Of a stretch of DNA of 64,000 nt, positions 48,226 through 60,252 are shown in pieces (within the stretch, counting starts at the first letter, position 1; every line of letters starts with the position of its first letter). The notes beneath the pieces are model-generated. The model did no database searches. It was not told the origin of the DNA and was given only the letters and a program-made list of their open reading frames with translations. The DNA is from Echinococcus granulosus. Its lineage: Eukaryota > Platyhelminthes > Cestoda > Cyclophyllidea > Taeniidae. Both the position numbers and the translations under genes were made by a program. The DNA lies in the NCBI RefSeq assembly GCF_000524195.1, contig NW_020170501.1:162550-226549 (forward strand), read 5' to 3'.

Positions 48226-50181
48226 TTAGTCAACCTCCTCAATAGTGGGACCACGGCCACCAGAACTCGCACCACCCATGCCACCACCACCAGGCATGCC
48301 TCCTGGCATACCTCCAGGCATGCCACCAGCACCACCTGCCTCCTGGTACATCTTCGTGATGATGGGATTGCACACACTCTCCAACTCCTTCTGTCTGTGC
48401 TCGTACTCCTCCTTATCCGCCTGTTGGTTCCCATCCAACCACTTGATCGTCTCTTCACACTTCTCCGTTATCTTCTTTCGATCCGACTCGCTTATCTTAT
48501 CCTTCACCTTCTCATCTTCCACTGTCGACTTCATGGTGAAGGCATAGCTCTCCAACCCATTCTTGGCTGCCACACGATCCCTCTGCCTTTCATCCTCTTG
48601 TTTGAACTTCTCGGCATCATTCACCATCCGCTCTATCTCCTCCTTCGATAGGCGACCCTTGTCATTGGTGATGGTGATCTTATTCTGCTTCCCTGTCGAC
48701 TTGTCCACTGCCGACACGTTGAGGATGCCGTTAGCATCTATATCAAACGTCACCTCAATCTGAGGCACGCCACGGGGCGCTGGTGGGATACCCGACAGCT
48801 CAAACTTGCCCAGCAAGTTATTGTCACGCGTCATCGCGCGCTCGCCCTCGTACACCTGAATCAGCACACCCGGCTGATTGTCTGAGTAGGTGGTGAAGGT
48901 CTGTGTCTGTTTCGTTGGGATTGTTGTGTTGCGTTTTATCAGCGCAGTCATCACACCACCTGCTGTCTCCAGACCCAGCGACAGTGGCGCCACATCGAGC
49001 AGAAGCAGATCCTGCACCGCTTCCGACTTGTCGCCAGTCAGAATGGCTGCCTGCACCGCCGCACCGTAAGCAACCGCCTCGTCTGGATTGATGGACTTGT
49101 TCAACTCACGCCCATTGAAGAAGTCTTGAAGCAACTTTTGGACCTTCGGTATACGCGTTGAACCGCCCACCAACACTATATCGTGAACGGCACCCTTGTC
49201 CAACTTTGCATCCCGCAGCGCCTTCTCAACTGGATCCAACGTGCTGCGGAAGAGATCCGAGCACAGCTCCTCGAAGCGAGCCCGTGTGATCGATGTGTAG
49301 AAGTCGATGCCCTCCAACAACGAGTCGATTTCTATGTTCGCCTGAGCACTCGAACTCAACGTTCTCTTCGCTCTCTCACACGCCGTTCTCAGTCGACGGA
49401 TGGCTCTCTTATTCGATGTCAAATCCTTCCCCCTATGCTTTCGCTTGAACTCCTCCACAAAGTGGCTAACCAGGCGAGAATCGAAGTCCTCACCACCAAG
49501 GTGCGTGTCACCGGCAGTCGACTTCACCTCAAAGATGCCATCCTCTATGGATAGGATGGACACATCGAAGGTGCCGCCACCCAAGTCGAAAATAAGTACA
49601 TTGCGCTCCTTGCCTACCTTCTTATCCAAACCGTAGGCGATGGCAGCCGCTGTCGGTTCGTTGATAATACGTAATACATTCAGACCCGATATCGCACCCG
49701 CATCCTTCGTTGCCTGGCGTTGACTATCATTGAAGTAAGCCGGCACTGTGACAACCGCATCTGATACCTTCTTGCCCAAGTACGCTTCTGCAGTTTCCTT
49801 CATCTTTGACAGTACCATGGATGAGATCTCCTCTGCGCTGAACTGCTTTGTCTCACCACGATACTCAACTTCGATCTTTGGCTTGCCTCCTGAGTTGATC
49901 ACCTTGAAAGGCCAATGCTTCATATCATCTTGCACTGCCTTATCGTCAAAACGACGTCCTATCAATCGCTTGGCATCAAATACCGTGTTGCTGGGATTCA
50001 TAGCCACCTGATTCTTGGCAGCATCACCAATAAGACGCTCCGTATCCGTAAAAGCGACATAACTCGGGGTGGTACGATTGCCTTGATCATTGGCAATAAT
50101 CTCCACCTTGCCGTGTTGAAATACACCAACACAAGAGAAAGTCGTCCCCAAGTCGATACCAACAGCTGGACCTTTCGACAT
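48226..50181 (-). CDS. HSP70: cytosolic heat shock protein 70, intronless
   Basis: One exon of 651 residues. It opens with [16 protein letters not shown] and has the other HSP70 signatures [14 protein letters not shown] and [14 protein letters not shown] in the ATPase domain. After the linker ([13 protein letters not shown]) comes the substrate-binding domain, then a GGMP-repeat tail ([19 protein letters not shown]) and the terminal EEVD, which binds TPR co-chaperones and marks a cytosolic or nuclear form. No signal peptide or KDEL is present. Length and order match the HSPA8/HSPA1 family. The absence of introns and the heat-shock elements upstream point to a stress-inducible gene. ATP-driven folding of client proteins is the known family role. 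Confidence 0.97.
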   Translation of the reverse strand: MSKGPAVGIDLGTTFSCVGVFQHGKVEIIANDQGNRTTPSYVAFTDTERLIGDAAKNQVAMNPSNTVFDAKRLIGRRFDDKAVQDDMKHWPFKVINSGGKPKIEVEYRGETKQFSAEEISSMVLSKMKETAEAYLGKKVSDAVVTVPAYFNDSQRQATKDAGAISGLNVLRIINEPTAAAIAYGLDKKVGKERNVLIFDLGGGTFDVSILSIEDGIFEVKSTAGDTHLGGEDFDSRLVSHFVEEFKRKHRGKDLTSNKRAIRRLRTACERAKRTLSSSAQANIEIDSLLEGIDFYTSITRARFEELCSDLFRSTLDPVEKALRDAKLDKGAVHDIVLVGGSTRIPKVQKLLQDFFNGRELNKSINPDEAVAYGAAVQAAILTGDKSEAVQDLLLLDVAPLSLGLETAGGVMTALIKRNTTIPTKQTQTFTTYSDNQPGVLIQVYEGERAMTRDNNLLGKFELSGIPPAPRGVPQIEVTFDIDANGILNVSAVDKSTGKQNKITITNDKGRLSKEEIERMVNDAEKFKQEDERQRDRVAAKNGLESYAFTMKSTVEDEKVKDKISESDRKKITEKCEETIKWLDGNQQADKEEYEHRQKELESVCNPIITKMYQEAGGAGGMPGGMPGGMPGGGGMGGASSGGRGPTIEEVD

Positions 50182-50221
50182 AGCTTTGTGACAGGTATTG
50201 AGGTGTACGCGACCGCCGCAA

Positions 50222-50340
50222 GTCTATATATCAACCCCAAAAGCGATGTTCTAGAACAATTCCAAAGTGCGCGCAACATACTAGAATGTTCCTAGCCAAT
50301 CAGAAAGCGCCACACTATCATACTGCTTTCTCATTGGTTG
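50222..50340 (-). promoter_or_regulatory. HSP70 promoter: TATA, heat-shock elements, CCAAT
   Basis: Reading away from the ATG at 50181: a TATATA box at about 50225-50231; a heat-shock element at 50249-50263 (alternating GAA/TTC units, one spacing off by one base); a second at 50284-50291 (GAATGTTC); CCAAT at 50296-50300; and an inverted ATTGG at 50333-50337. This is the normal arrangement of an HSF-driven HSP70 promoter. The region stops 13 bases before the assembly gap. Confidence 0.85.
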
Positions 50341-50352
50341 GCAATGCCATAC

Positions 50353-50452
50353 NNNNNNNNNNNNNNNNNNNNNNNNNNNNNNNNNNNNNNNNNNNNNNNN
50401 NNNNNNNNNNNNNNNNNNNNNNNNNNNNNNNNNNNNNNNNNNNNNNNNNNNN
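50353..50452. other. assembly gap, 100 N
   Basis: Exactly 100 undetermined bases. The round number suggests a gap of unknown true length. It lies next to the HSP70 promoter, so further promoter elements or another gene copy may be missing. Confidence 1.
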
Positions 50453-50699
50453 ACTAGTGTAGGGACGCGGTGCGTGCAGCGTGTCTTGGCTACGCCTTGC
50501 TGTGGCATCAACCCTGGCCTTGGCTCTCCGCCCCAAAGCTAATTTTTCCCTCCACTACCAGTAATGTCCTGTTACCTATGCGGCAGCAACTAACTCAGTA
50601 GGTATGGCCTCCCTGATCGGTATCACCCTCCAACATGAAGCTGTCAAGGGAGGAAGCAGACTAAATTAATTGTAGACTTGAAGGTGTGAATTATGAGGT

Positions 50700-51600
50700 A
50701 TTCCTCTAGGTCTCGTAGGCTGACTCTCCCTAGGCAAAAGTCAAGAGGTATGGTTTTCAGGAGAATGAGGAAGGGGAAAGGAGCGCAGGCGGGTAGAAGG
50801 CCACAGTTGTTGGGTGTTAGTAAGGTCTACGTCGGATAGAGGTCGCCATTGCCATCATTGATCAGTAGGTGGATTTTATGTCCACGAAATGCTGTGCATT
50901 CGGGTAAATTTAAGAAGAAGCACAAATTTTTTAACTGCCTATAAAAGTTGTGCAATGAAATGGTAAAAGCAAAAACGGGCGTGTACACGAATGTTCTAGA
51001 AACGTGAAGCACCTCTAAGGCTTAGCTCAGCAAACATTCCCCTCGTGTTTGATACGTCATCAGCTTTGCCTGGCAAATTTTGCCTTCATTGCGTCTTTGA
51101 AGAGGTGACTGTATTTCTAGATCATTCTATCGGGATATACATTCTCGTGCTTTCTACATCCTCACCATCAGGCGAACCTCGTTCTTTGTTTTCTTTCTCG
51201 TCTCTCTTCGTACTTGTAAGAGGGTGTCCTTACCATTCCGTTAACCCACCTCCTACTCGTGCTTGATACATCCTCAACACCATCAGACGAATTCCATTCC
51301 TTTTTCCCCTTGTTTCCACCTTCTAGAGACTTCGGTTCATGCGCATAAACATGTTTGACGACTCAAGCATTGCGTTGCACCGTGACGTACAGTCTCCAGT
51401 GTTGCTCCCCAAGTGTTTTTAATCAGCCACTTCGATTACCAGCTCAGAATTCCGTCTCGGAATTCACAAGTGGATGTACTTTGGAATGAAGAGCTGCCAG
51501 AGCTCCTTTGCCTTCAACCACCCTCATTCAAAGCATCTAGGCACCTGGATGTAGAATAAACTGTGTGCGGTCAGTTGTATCCATGTGAGGAGATGGCAAA
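50700..51600 (+). repeat. tandem unit A, heat-shock-element-like and non-coding
   Basis: Similar to unit B 1.1 kb downstream. It has TATAAAAG at 50941-50948, internal repeats beginning CTCGTG near 51041, 51145 and 51256 (spacing about 105), TTCTAGA-type half sites between them (for example near 50992 and 51113), and GAATAAA at 51554-51560. The longest open frame is under 75 codons and is not shared with unit B. Confidence 0.65.
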
Positions 51601-51814
51601 GCAGGCTGAGGTCAGGCTCCTAAGGTGGACATGGTCCAGTAAATTAGCAGCTAAGTAGGCTCATCAAGGCTTCAGGGTATGTTTAAGTGTGTTCATCAGT
51701 CGACGAGTCATTGTTGTGGCAGTCAGGGGGCCTTGAATGCCTCGTAAGGATCAGATCCATCAATGAAAATTACGGACGAAATGAAGTCCGGCGTTGTAAA
51801 TTAGGCGATGCTCT

Positions 51815-52885
51815 TCTAGGACTCGTAGGCTGACTATCCGTAGGCATAAGTCAAGATACGTGGTTTTCAGGAGGACCTGGGAGGACAGGGTAGGGGAGTG
51901 GGAGGCAACGGTTGTGGGGTGTTAGGTGTGCCTACATTAGAAAGGGGTTGGGGGTTGCGTCTAGGCGATGCTGCCCATCAGGCCAACATGGGTCATCTGA
52001 TGGATTTCATGACCACGAAATGCTGGGCCTTCTGGTAATTCCAGAAGAGGCACAACTTTTTTGACTCCCTATAAAAGTTATTCAACGAAGGCAAAAACGG
52101 AGAAGAGCCTCTACAGCCTAGCTCAGCACACATTCCACTCGTGTTTGATACGTCATCGTCCTCGTCAGGCGAATTTTGCCTTTATTACGTCTTCGGGGAG
52201 TGATTGACCTTCTAGAACGTTTTATCACCATACATTCTACTCGTGATTTCTACAGCCTTATTATCAAGCTAATCTCATTCTTGACATTCCTTCTTTTGCC
52301 TCGTCGTGGGGATACTAGACCGTCTCGAATATTCCTTCAACACACCTACTCGCGCTTGATGCAACATTGTCGTCGGACGAATTTCACTCCTCGTTTTCCT
52401 TCTTCTACTTTTCTTCTTTTTCTAGACGTGCCGGCTGCATCATCATGCATATTTTTTCTCTTTGTTTTCCTTCTTTTCCCTATTCATGGGTGTGATAGGC
52501 CTTCTAGAACATTCGATTCATGCATAGTATGTGTGGGCAGCAAAGTCTAAACTGCGTCATTTTTCAAACTACGTGCATAAACATGTTTGCTGACGCCAGC
52601 CTTGTGTAGTGTCGAGAAATACAATCTACAGTAGTAAAGATTCCTTCTCCTCGAGTGTTTTTATTCACCTACCTCGACTACCAGCTCAAAACCCCGTCTT
52701 GCAACTCGGGCTTCCAACTCACTATGCTGAGAATGGCCTCACAAGTGGATAGACCTTGGAGTGAAGGATTGCCAGAGCTCCTTTGTCTTCAACCACCACC
52801 AGTCAAAGCATCCAGTCACCTGTCTGTAGAATAAACTGTGTGCGGTCAGTTGTCTCGATGTGAGGAGATGGCAAAGCAGACTTAT
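51815..52885 (+). repeat. tandem unit B, heat-shock-element-like and non-coding
   Basis: Diverged copy of unit A. Shared landmarks are CTCGTAGGCTGACT (51822; 50712 in A), CCACGAAATGCTG, TATAAAAG (52071-52078), TTTGATACGTCATC (about 52143) and the block GAATAAACTGTGTGCGGTCA (52829-52848). A TTCCAGAA heat-shock-element pair lies at 52039-52046, about 25 bases before the TATA. It has about 145 more bases inside than A, fitting one more internal repeat. Repeated TTCTAGAAC sites occur near 52210 and 52511. Confidence 0.65.
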
Positions 52886-55800
52886 CTGTCTACGCCTCAT
52901 TGTTTGGTTGTGGGTGGGTGTCAGTAGTCCGACTACAACATAAAGTGTGTTGACTGGCAGGAAGGTTTAAATTCCTTTTTAGAAGCAGAACTATCAACCG
53001 GTTTTCAGGCCGATTTAAAGCAGAAGTCGTTGGGGTTTCTTCTTCCTTACGACATTCGTCACCGAGCAACGAACATGAAACAATACCACTTCAGAAGTCA
53101 CTACAATTAAGCATACTGATGACACACACTAGAAACACGCCCCACACAGAAACCACTTGAAGCAGTGCCACCTAACCTCTTAGGCGAAATGCAAGGTACT
53201 GTGGGGTGATTCTTCAACGGTGACTCTCGTCTCACATTCTCGTATGAATTAGAGGTAGAAATATGAGATTCCACGATTTCTGCCGAAAACTATACCAACT
53301 CAGTACGTTAATGAAATCTTTGGTGCTGCAGGGGATGCCAAGTGTCTCTCTTCACTTGGTACTTAAAACCGCGGGGGAGAAAGACCAGCCTAACTACCAT
53401 TCAAGCCTCTCAGAGGTGTGTAGGAGCTACGAACATAAGAAAAAGTGCCAAAGTGAGCATTAAGAAAGGAGCAAGTAGAAGGCTTTTGCATTACCGTTAC
53501 GAGCTGGTGACTCTGCTGTGACCTGACTTTATCGTTAGCACAATGAAGGAAGAAACCAACCGCAATGTAGTGTATTTGCGTATGCTAAAAGCCAAAAATT
53601 TGGATAAACAATGATCAGGTTTCTGGAAATAAGCAAACTCTGGGAAGCACGAGGGAAGAGGAACTTCAGAGTGGATGGAAGAACGCCAGAGAAGGGAGCT
53701 GGTATTGAGTGCTGCATCGCCCCACCACCACATGGTTAGAGGCAATGGAAACCAACGAGCAGTGGCCTACATCTATCTCGACAGCTAGTCATTTTCAAAC
53801 ATGAGTTGGCCCACGCCGAAAACGATCGTTTAGGCGACTAACTTCGAGGCCTGTGAATACCATAACGAATGCAATTGAGCATATTGTGATAAACGTTAAT
53901 TTTAGATGCAAGCAAGCTTAGAAGGACCAATTTTTTAGGAGTAATACAAAAGAGTATTAAGTGCTTGGAAGGCATTGGAAGAGAGTTGGGGTGGGGATGA
54001 TATTTTACGTTAAACAAACCAAGGAAGCGAATGAGGAAAGAATTGGTGCCCAGTAATCACAAACCTTTAAACACTGTTAGTAATCTCCACATAACGAATG
54101 TGTTATAATGCCTAATTAAGGCATTATCATTCATGACATATCAAGTCTTGGTTTTAGGAATTGAATTTGTTATTCCCTTTTAACATCAGCCTACACCAAA
54201 TTTTGTACGTTTGTATAAATCACAAAAAGCAATTTTTTTTGAATTTTTTTAAATTTGCTTAGTTAATTAAATTTTTTGAATTTATATGAGTTTGTTTGGC
54301 TGCACCAATGAGGAGCATACGACACCAACCGCCCTAACTGGGCACTCCTCGTGGGCGCTAATCGTGCGTTTGTTTTGAAGAGTCCTTGCGTAGGTGTTTA
54401 CTGTTTACGCAAATGGAAGCTGGGGTGGATTCAGTAAAATGCTATGGATTTCCAGGAAAACATGGAGACTACAAGAAGAATGACTGAGAAAGTTTAATCG
54501 GGGATGCGAATGGATTCCTGGGGCACTTGAAAGTCAGTGCTGGACTGAAATATTGTACTTGGGAAGTCTTGGATCTTTCTGGTTGACGAGATTGAAGCTG
54601 TTTAGAGCAGCGTCTGGCTTACATTCCCTGCCGAAACTGGGTGCAAAAGTGGCGGACTGTCTTATTTGTGCCCTTATATTAGAAGGGTAGTCATCCAGTC
54701 TGCGGTGCTAGAGTAGCGTCTTGCCTGGAGAATCGAGGACGGAGAGGCCAACAAACCGTTACTACTTTACCCCTATTCTCTCATCTTTTATGTTCTTGTT
54801 CTTTGTATTTTTAATACATTATCTTGCATTTTTGTGCTTAGGTTGTGAAATTCAAGTGAATATACGAAGTCGTGTGGGGTTACTTTTTATATTTCATCAA
54901 ATGACTGTTGAAACATAGGTTGCGTATTTATTCTAGCGATTACTTTGCAACAGGTTTTTTGGGCACCTTCCAAAACGGCATTTGGTACTACCCAAATGAT
55001 GGATGTCTACACACTCACTGGGTCATTCCTGTGTATAAAATAAAATTTTTTACTTATGAGGAGATAAAAGTAGCTCAATGTAGTGGATATGACTGTGTCA
55101 TTGGCGCTGCACTATGCCACGTCTGGCTCCACCAAATCAATCGAATACTCAAGGCCATTGGCTTAGGCAATGTTTGAAAAAAGGGTCAAATTGACAATTT
55201 TTTAGAAGGGCATGATATCTAGATCAGCGCGCGAATGCCCACACTTTGCGTTTACATAACTTGCAAAACATCAGTGGGAGCTGACTATTTTTGACGTGGT
55301 CCTGAAATACGTCTGGAGTCTTATCGCCTCCTTCCATGCCATGATAAAGGGCAATTGACAGGAGGATTGGCGCGCCATAAGCCCAGCCGCAAAACAACTG
55401 GGCCATGGCCTGTGGTTCTGAATAGATGATTTCATCTTTACGAGGGATTTCGTCAGCGGTCATTTTGCAACAGCATTTGAGTCCTCAAGCAGCACCATGA
55501 GGTCATATCGTGTCATGGTGAGTGAGGCGTCAGTGATGAGCGAACAAATGCTGTAATTGCAGAGCTACCACCATAATTTAAACTCATCACTACCAGATTG
55601 AAATTTCATTGCGCTCCAAAGGTGCACAACATCGCCACTTGAGAGCGAAATGGAAGGCCCAACAGCCTTGTCACTTTCTGCATTGCCTACAACAACACTT
55701 AAAGTGATCCATTCCAAGTGAGTTCTACCGAGTTGGATTGTGAAGGTGCTGTTGCAAGGCGAATGAATTTCATTGAAAATAATTTCCCTTCTTATCACTT

Positions 55801-57734
55801 ACTGGAATGGAGCACAGACCAAATAGTATCTTGGGTGATTTGTCAACAAATGTCATGATAGTGGGAGCACGTGATTAGCTACAATGGAGCAAACGATTTC
55901 ATTCAGCAGTTAATCGAGGACTTGACAACAGCACTTGAGCAACACTAAAGCTGCAGCCAATAGGCCTGTCAACTTTGCCTATAGCTTTAAAAAAAGGAAA
56001 TATGGAAATCACATTTCTCATTGGGCGACTTACCTCATATTTTCTCGACCAACATTTGAATGCAGCTTAGGTGGGTGCAATGATCCACCTTAAGCCACCA
56101 AATAGGAAAATTTCAAGCCTCCATACTGAAATAGACCCCTTACAAATACCTTAAATATGGCGTTGCCAGTTTGTGGTTTTGCTATGACAGGCACAGAAAA
56201 TCCTGCGTAATTTTACATTAACTTGGAAACGAGGACTTAAATTATTCCAAATCTCAGTACTCAAGGCCTGACGAAGAAGGAACTGCCTTAAAGTGTGGCT
56301 TTGTTTACTTTCCTTTAGAATGTAGCTTCTATCCATAGACCCGATCACGTCTGCTACAGACGATCACCTATCACACTTCTCACAAATGCCAGCACCATGA
56401 CATGTGCTTCAAATTTTATACACCCAGTTGTCAGTGCTTCACCACGGCCAAGACATGCGACTTAAGCAATTTAATGAAACTCGTGTCTCAAGACTTAACA
56501 ATAATGAGGTAGTAAGTGTACGCTAAAAGCATGTAAAAGTAGCTGCCACGAGTCAAGTTGTGGTGGGCGGATGGAACCTTCGACACGCCACCTCAACGGT
56601 GCTCTGCATTGCACAGTATCAAGAACCTTAAATGAAATGTTGATGGGGCAAGATTAATTCATGTTATTGGGTTGAGGAATGAGTCTAGGGTTGGGGTAAA
56701 CCTTGCCAGTTAGTTCTGTCATCAGGTGGAAATTTTACTGTGGCTAACATCGTCCCACCCTGAATTGAACCCAATCATGTCATCAGGGCTGATGCTAAAT
56801 GGCAGCTTTGCTTAACCAGTCATTAATCCCGCTGTCAATCAAACCTTATTTTGTCTGCTTTTTGTCACCATCTCTCCTACAACACAACCAAGTTGGAGTG
56901 ACTACCCGAGTGGGTGTGGGTGGTGGGACAATTACTTAACCCAACAAATCACTCCATTTTACTCTCACCATAATTTTGATTAGATCAGCAAACAATATCT
57001 ACAGAGTGAGTGCTCGATTAAATGCTGAGAAATTGATGGCTTTTTGTTTGTCATATTGTACCTCATAGTCAATGACTTTGTTTATTCCCTTTCATGTCCA
57101 TGGATGAAAGTCGGTGAAGCCATCGATATTTGACATGGAAATCTGGCGTTCTACAAGCCGAAGGTGACATCACTTGCACAAGAAAAACACGTCGCATTCA
57201 GGGCGACACTCCGCCAACCATCCAATTTGAAAGACCAATACAAAAATACTGTTTTGCACAAGCAACCGCGTTATAATATGATAGCAAGCAACTCCAAAGC
57301 ATGTCAAAATGCTCATGCCCTACACCGCAAACATGCGGTAGATTGGGAAAGCAGGATTCAATTTTTGCAAATACCTATACCTTAGTAATGGCCTTACTGT
57401 TTGCTGTCGACTCAAACTGCTCACTTTAGCATACTTCAAACGTGATCACGAGAGCCTACTGAGACCAACATTGTTTAGCCACGGCGAAAAAGCTCAGGTA
57501 AACACTAAGTGACCTCAATATTCCACTTCCCACAACACCATAATGATATCCACTGCAATTTCTACATACCGGTTGTAGGTAATTTATGCTGGTCTTCTGT
57601 GCCCACCCACCACTAGTAGGGTAAAGCAGTCTTGTTTTCCTAATGTGAATCAAGCAATGAATATAAGGTTTGTATTGCAGGTTTGAAGCAGAAAATAAAT
57701 GCATGCTAGAAGAATTTCACTGGCGAAATCATGC
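52886..57734. other. gene-poor region, 4.8 kb
   Basis: No gene is supported. Bases 54190-54300 are very AT-rich with T-runs. On the minus strand, 55856-55803 (MTFVDKSPKILFG start, then GTAAGT), 55799-55565 and 55463-55224 are open stretches with plausible splice sites around them, but I could not assemble a protein or recognise one. A small plus-strand frame at 54721-54918 includes a hydrophobic run and is probably chance. Confidence 0.4.
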
Positions 57735-58670
57735 TCAGCGACGTACTGGTCCACTTCTTTTCCAGAAGACATCGAGGCAGGCCCACCGCATCATCTCCAC
57801 CAAATTCCAACTAAGAGTGTCGTCAACCATACCATGCTTGCACCAAATTCGCCAACTGGAAGAGGTTTGAAGAAGTGGGTTGTCATAAAACCCACCTAAA
57901 CACCAAAACATCTCCTTCATGCGATCGAGACTGGTCACGAGACGCCTGGAGTAATACAACCAACCAGTCGTGATGAATGTTTGGTGCGGGATCATACTAC
58001 TCACGAGCTCCTCCATGCCTCTGTACATTCGATAAGCATTTCCATAATCGGCATCTACTACTACACAGTCGTAGTCTGCAAGACGCCTTTCTCCCAATTG
58101 CATTGTCGACTCCGTGATATTTGTCAACTGTTGCAGAGAACTTCCACATGATTCGCTTGAAGAGTAATGCCATTCGATACGAAAGTGCTGCACGTTAATA
58201 TCTACATCAAAGAAGATGCGAGTCGGAGGGCCGGAATTCACCACCTGCAAGTCGCAATAGTACCGTTCCATGCTGCCTCGCTGCCAACTTGCACCAGAAT
58301 GTGATGCGAGATACAAGCATCTTACAGACCTCTGTATGTGTTTAGGGAACTCTGCATACGACAGTCGCTGGAAAATGGCATCTTGCTCACTGCGATGCAC
58401 TATTGCTGCAATTGCATTGCCGCAGATTAAGTCCTCTTCAGTTAAAAGCACCTGGCAGATGTACTTGTCGAGCCACTTCCATTCCTCCATACCCCAACCT
58501 ATAAAGTAGCAGTATGGCCAAGTGTTGAGTATCCACTTCCACTTTGGGATTGCGTGGCATAACTGTATTAAATCATTGGCTCTAAGGTATTTGCAAATTC
58601 TCAGACCCAGTTCCATCGGAAGGTCTGCAATCGTTTTTTTGCTTGCCTTCCTTCTGCTTCTTTTCCCCAT
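57735..58670 (-). CDS. F-box protein of unknown target
   Basis: One coding exon of 311 residues. After a basic start (GKRSRRKASKK), residues 14-50 fit an F-box: IADLPMELGLRICKYL, then ANDLIQLCHAIPKWKWIL. F-box proteins bind SKP1 and bring targets to a cullin-1 ubiquitin ligase. No LRR, WD or Kelch repeat follows. The rest has many Trp and Tyr (WPYCYFIGWGMEEWKWLDK; DADYGNAYRMYRGMEELV) and no family I know. The exon begins exactly at an acceptor: TTCTAG directly precedes the ATG. A matching donor (GTAAGT) lies at 58868-58863, giving a 198-base intron in the 5' UTR. A TATTTAAG box at 58947-58954 would place transcription start near 58920. Confidence 0.72.
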   Translation of the reverse strand: MGKRSRRKASKKTIADLPMELGLRICKYLRANDLIQLCHAIPKWKWILNTWPYCYFIGWGMEEWKWLDKYICQVLLTEEDLICGNAIAAIVHRSEQDAIFQRLSYAEFPKHIQRSVRCLYLASHSGASWQRGSMERYYCDLQVVNSGPPTRIFFDVDINVQHFRIEWHYSSSESCGSSLQQLTNITESTMQLGERRLADYDCVVVDADYGNAYRMYRGMEELVSSMIPHQTFITTGWLYYSRRLVTSLDRMKEMFWCLGGFYDNPLLQTSSSWRIWCKHGMVDDTLSWNLVEMMRWACLDVFWKRSGPVRR

Positions 58671-58868
58671 CTAGAATGCAAATGAAAGTGACAAGAGGGA
58701 GGAATAAGTAGTGCTGGAGAATTGTCAAGTCCAAATTATCATGTAATGCTAATCCGAGATTATGAGCAAGTTACTCACAAACTGATTGAGTAACTAACCG
58801 ACGAATGAATGAATGGTTTTGTGAAAAAGGCTACCACGGCATACAAGTACAGCATTGAATCAACTTAC

Positions 58869-58954
58869 TGTTTGTGATGTGCTGAAACAGCGATGTGGTG
58901 GTACCGTCGAATGAAAGGCTTGCAAGACATGCGCTCCGATGTGCAACTTAAATA
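58869..58954 (-). promoter_or_regulatory. TATA box and non-coding first exon of the F-box gene
   Basis: TATTTAAG on the minus strand at 58954-58947, followed by a probable 5' UTR exon ending at 58869 before GTAAGT. The next exon starts at the F-box ATG. This is inferred from splice consensus only. Confidence 0.5.
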
Positions 58955-60221
58955 GGGTTGACAACGCATCACCCCCTGAGGTCAAGGTCTTGTTAGATTG
59001 TGTCACGAAATAACACGTCACGTCAGCATTGGTCGATTTAATCACTGGTCACGCCAAGTCAGCGTGATTGTCACTCTACCCTTTGACCTGCTTAGTTGTA
59101 CTCGCTTCGCAATGCAAACGATGCATGACAGCATTTTAAATTTCAAATCTGACCTTCATTTAAAACAAGGTGATGCCCCAGTTACGGCAAATGAACTGTG
59201 AGAAAAGTATCAATACGATTTGGGAAATCACTTTGACAGAGACGCTTGACTAGAGTTTAGTCAGTAGGTCCTTACTCAATGCCACACATGCTGTTACGTC
59301 AACGTGGGTGGATGCTCTTGTACGAGTAAGTATCCACAAGTTCCATGCCTTCCCTTCCTACCCTTCCCCATAACTTTACACAATAATCTGCATTTCGACT
59401 GGTGGTGTCTAAACTGGCACTAAATGAGTGATTTGTGGAGAGCACTAAAGGCTTCTCGCTCATCTGTGGTGAAGTGTTGGTGTATTTCTTTCGAGGATAA
59501 GGTTGAGAACTGGGTGGACACCTGTGGTAGGCGGGATGTGGGTGGATTGCGCCCATTGGATGGTAGTCTTAACGTGTCGACCAGGCGGCATGCCTTGATA
59601 ATGTGCATAGCTCTACACAACAAAATTAAAGTTGTGATTCTGATCGCAGGTCGCGCGACTGAAACGCCCCGTGGCATGGCCTTTGTGAACATGACCGCAT
59701 AGCAGAATTCGAAGGCTGCCCTGAAGGCGCGTCCTTGCTACACGAGGTGAACAGTTTGGCCCCCCCAGCAGCCACAACAGTGTGAAACACTAAACAGTGT
59801 TTAAGGTTATTAAGAATGGAAATGACAATTCAAACAGCAATCACTTCTTTGAAGTACACTGTGGGTGAGGCGTTGTAGCCCCTACAGCTGTCTGGTCCAG
59901 ACATTATTCTCTCTCATTAAAATCAAAAATGGATTTAACACATAAAATTAAAACAGAAGCAAAGCAAATTTTTTCCTCATTGCATTCAAAAACGTCATAA
60001 ATTATTGCCAATCATTCAGATGTAATCCTTAATTCATTACCATAAACCTAAAATGAAAGGACTCATAAATTAGAGCAAACAAAACCTCCACCTTTCCTTC
60101 GGTCCGAATAACTCTCACCTGAAAACTTTCTATTTTAAGATCACTTCTCGTTCTCCTTTTCCCACTCAAGTCATCCCAAATCCTAGCAAAAATGTGGACA
60201 TCTATTTATAAGAAAAAAAGG

Positions 60222-60252
60222 GGACCGGGTAGGGAGGTGGGGGGGAGGGGGG
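60222..60252 (+). other. G-rich tract, possible G-quadruplex
   Basis: GGG tracts separated by one to three bases (GGGACCGGGTAGGG, then long G-runs). The motif fits the usual G-quadruplex pattern; no gene is adjacent. Confidence 0.5.

Noticed and set aside
48245..50295. Plus-strand open frames opposite HSP70 (several of 60-126 codons)
   Set aside because: They are antisense shadows of the highly biased HSP70 codons.
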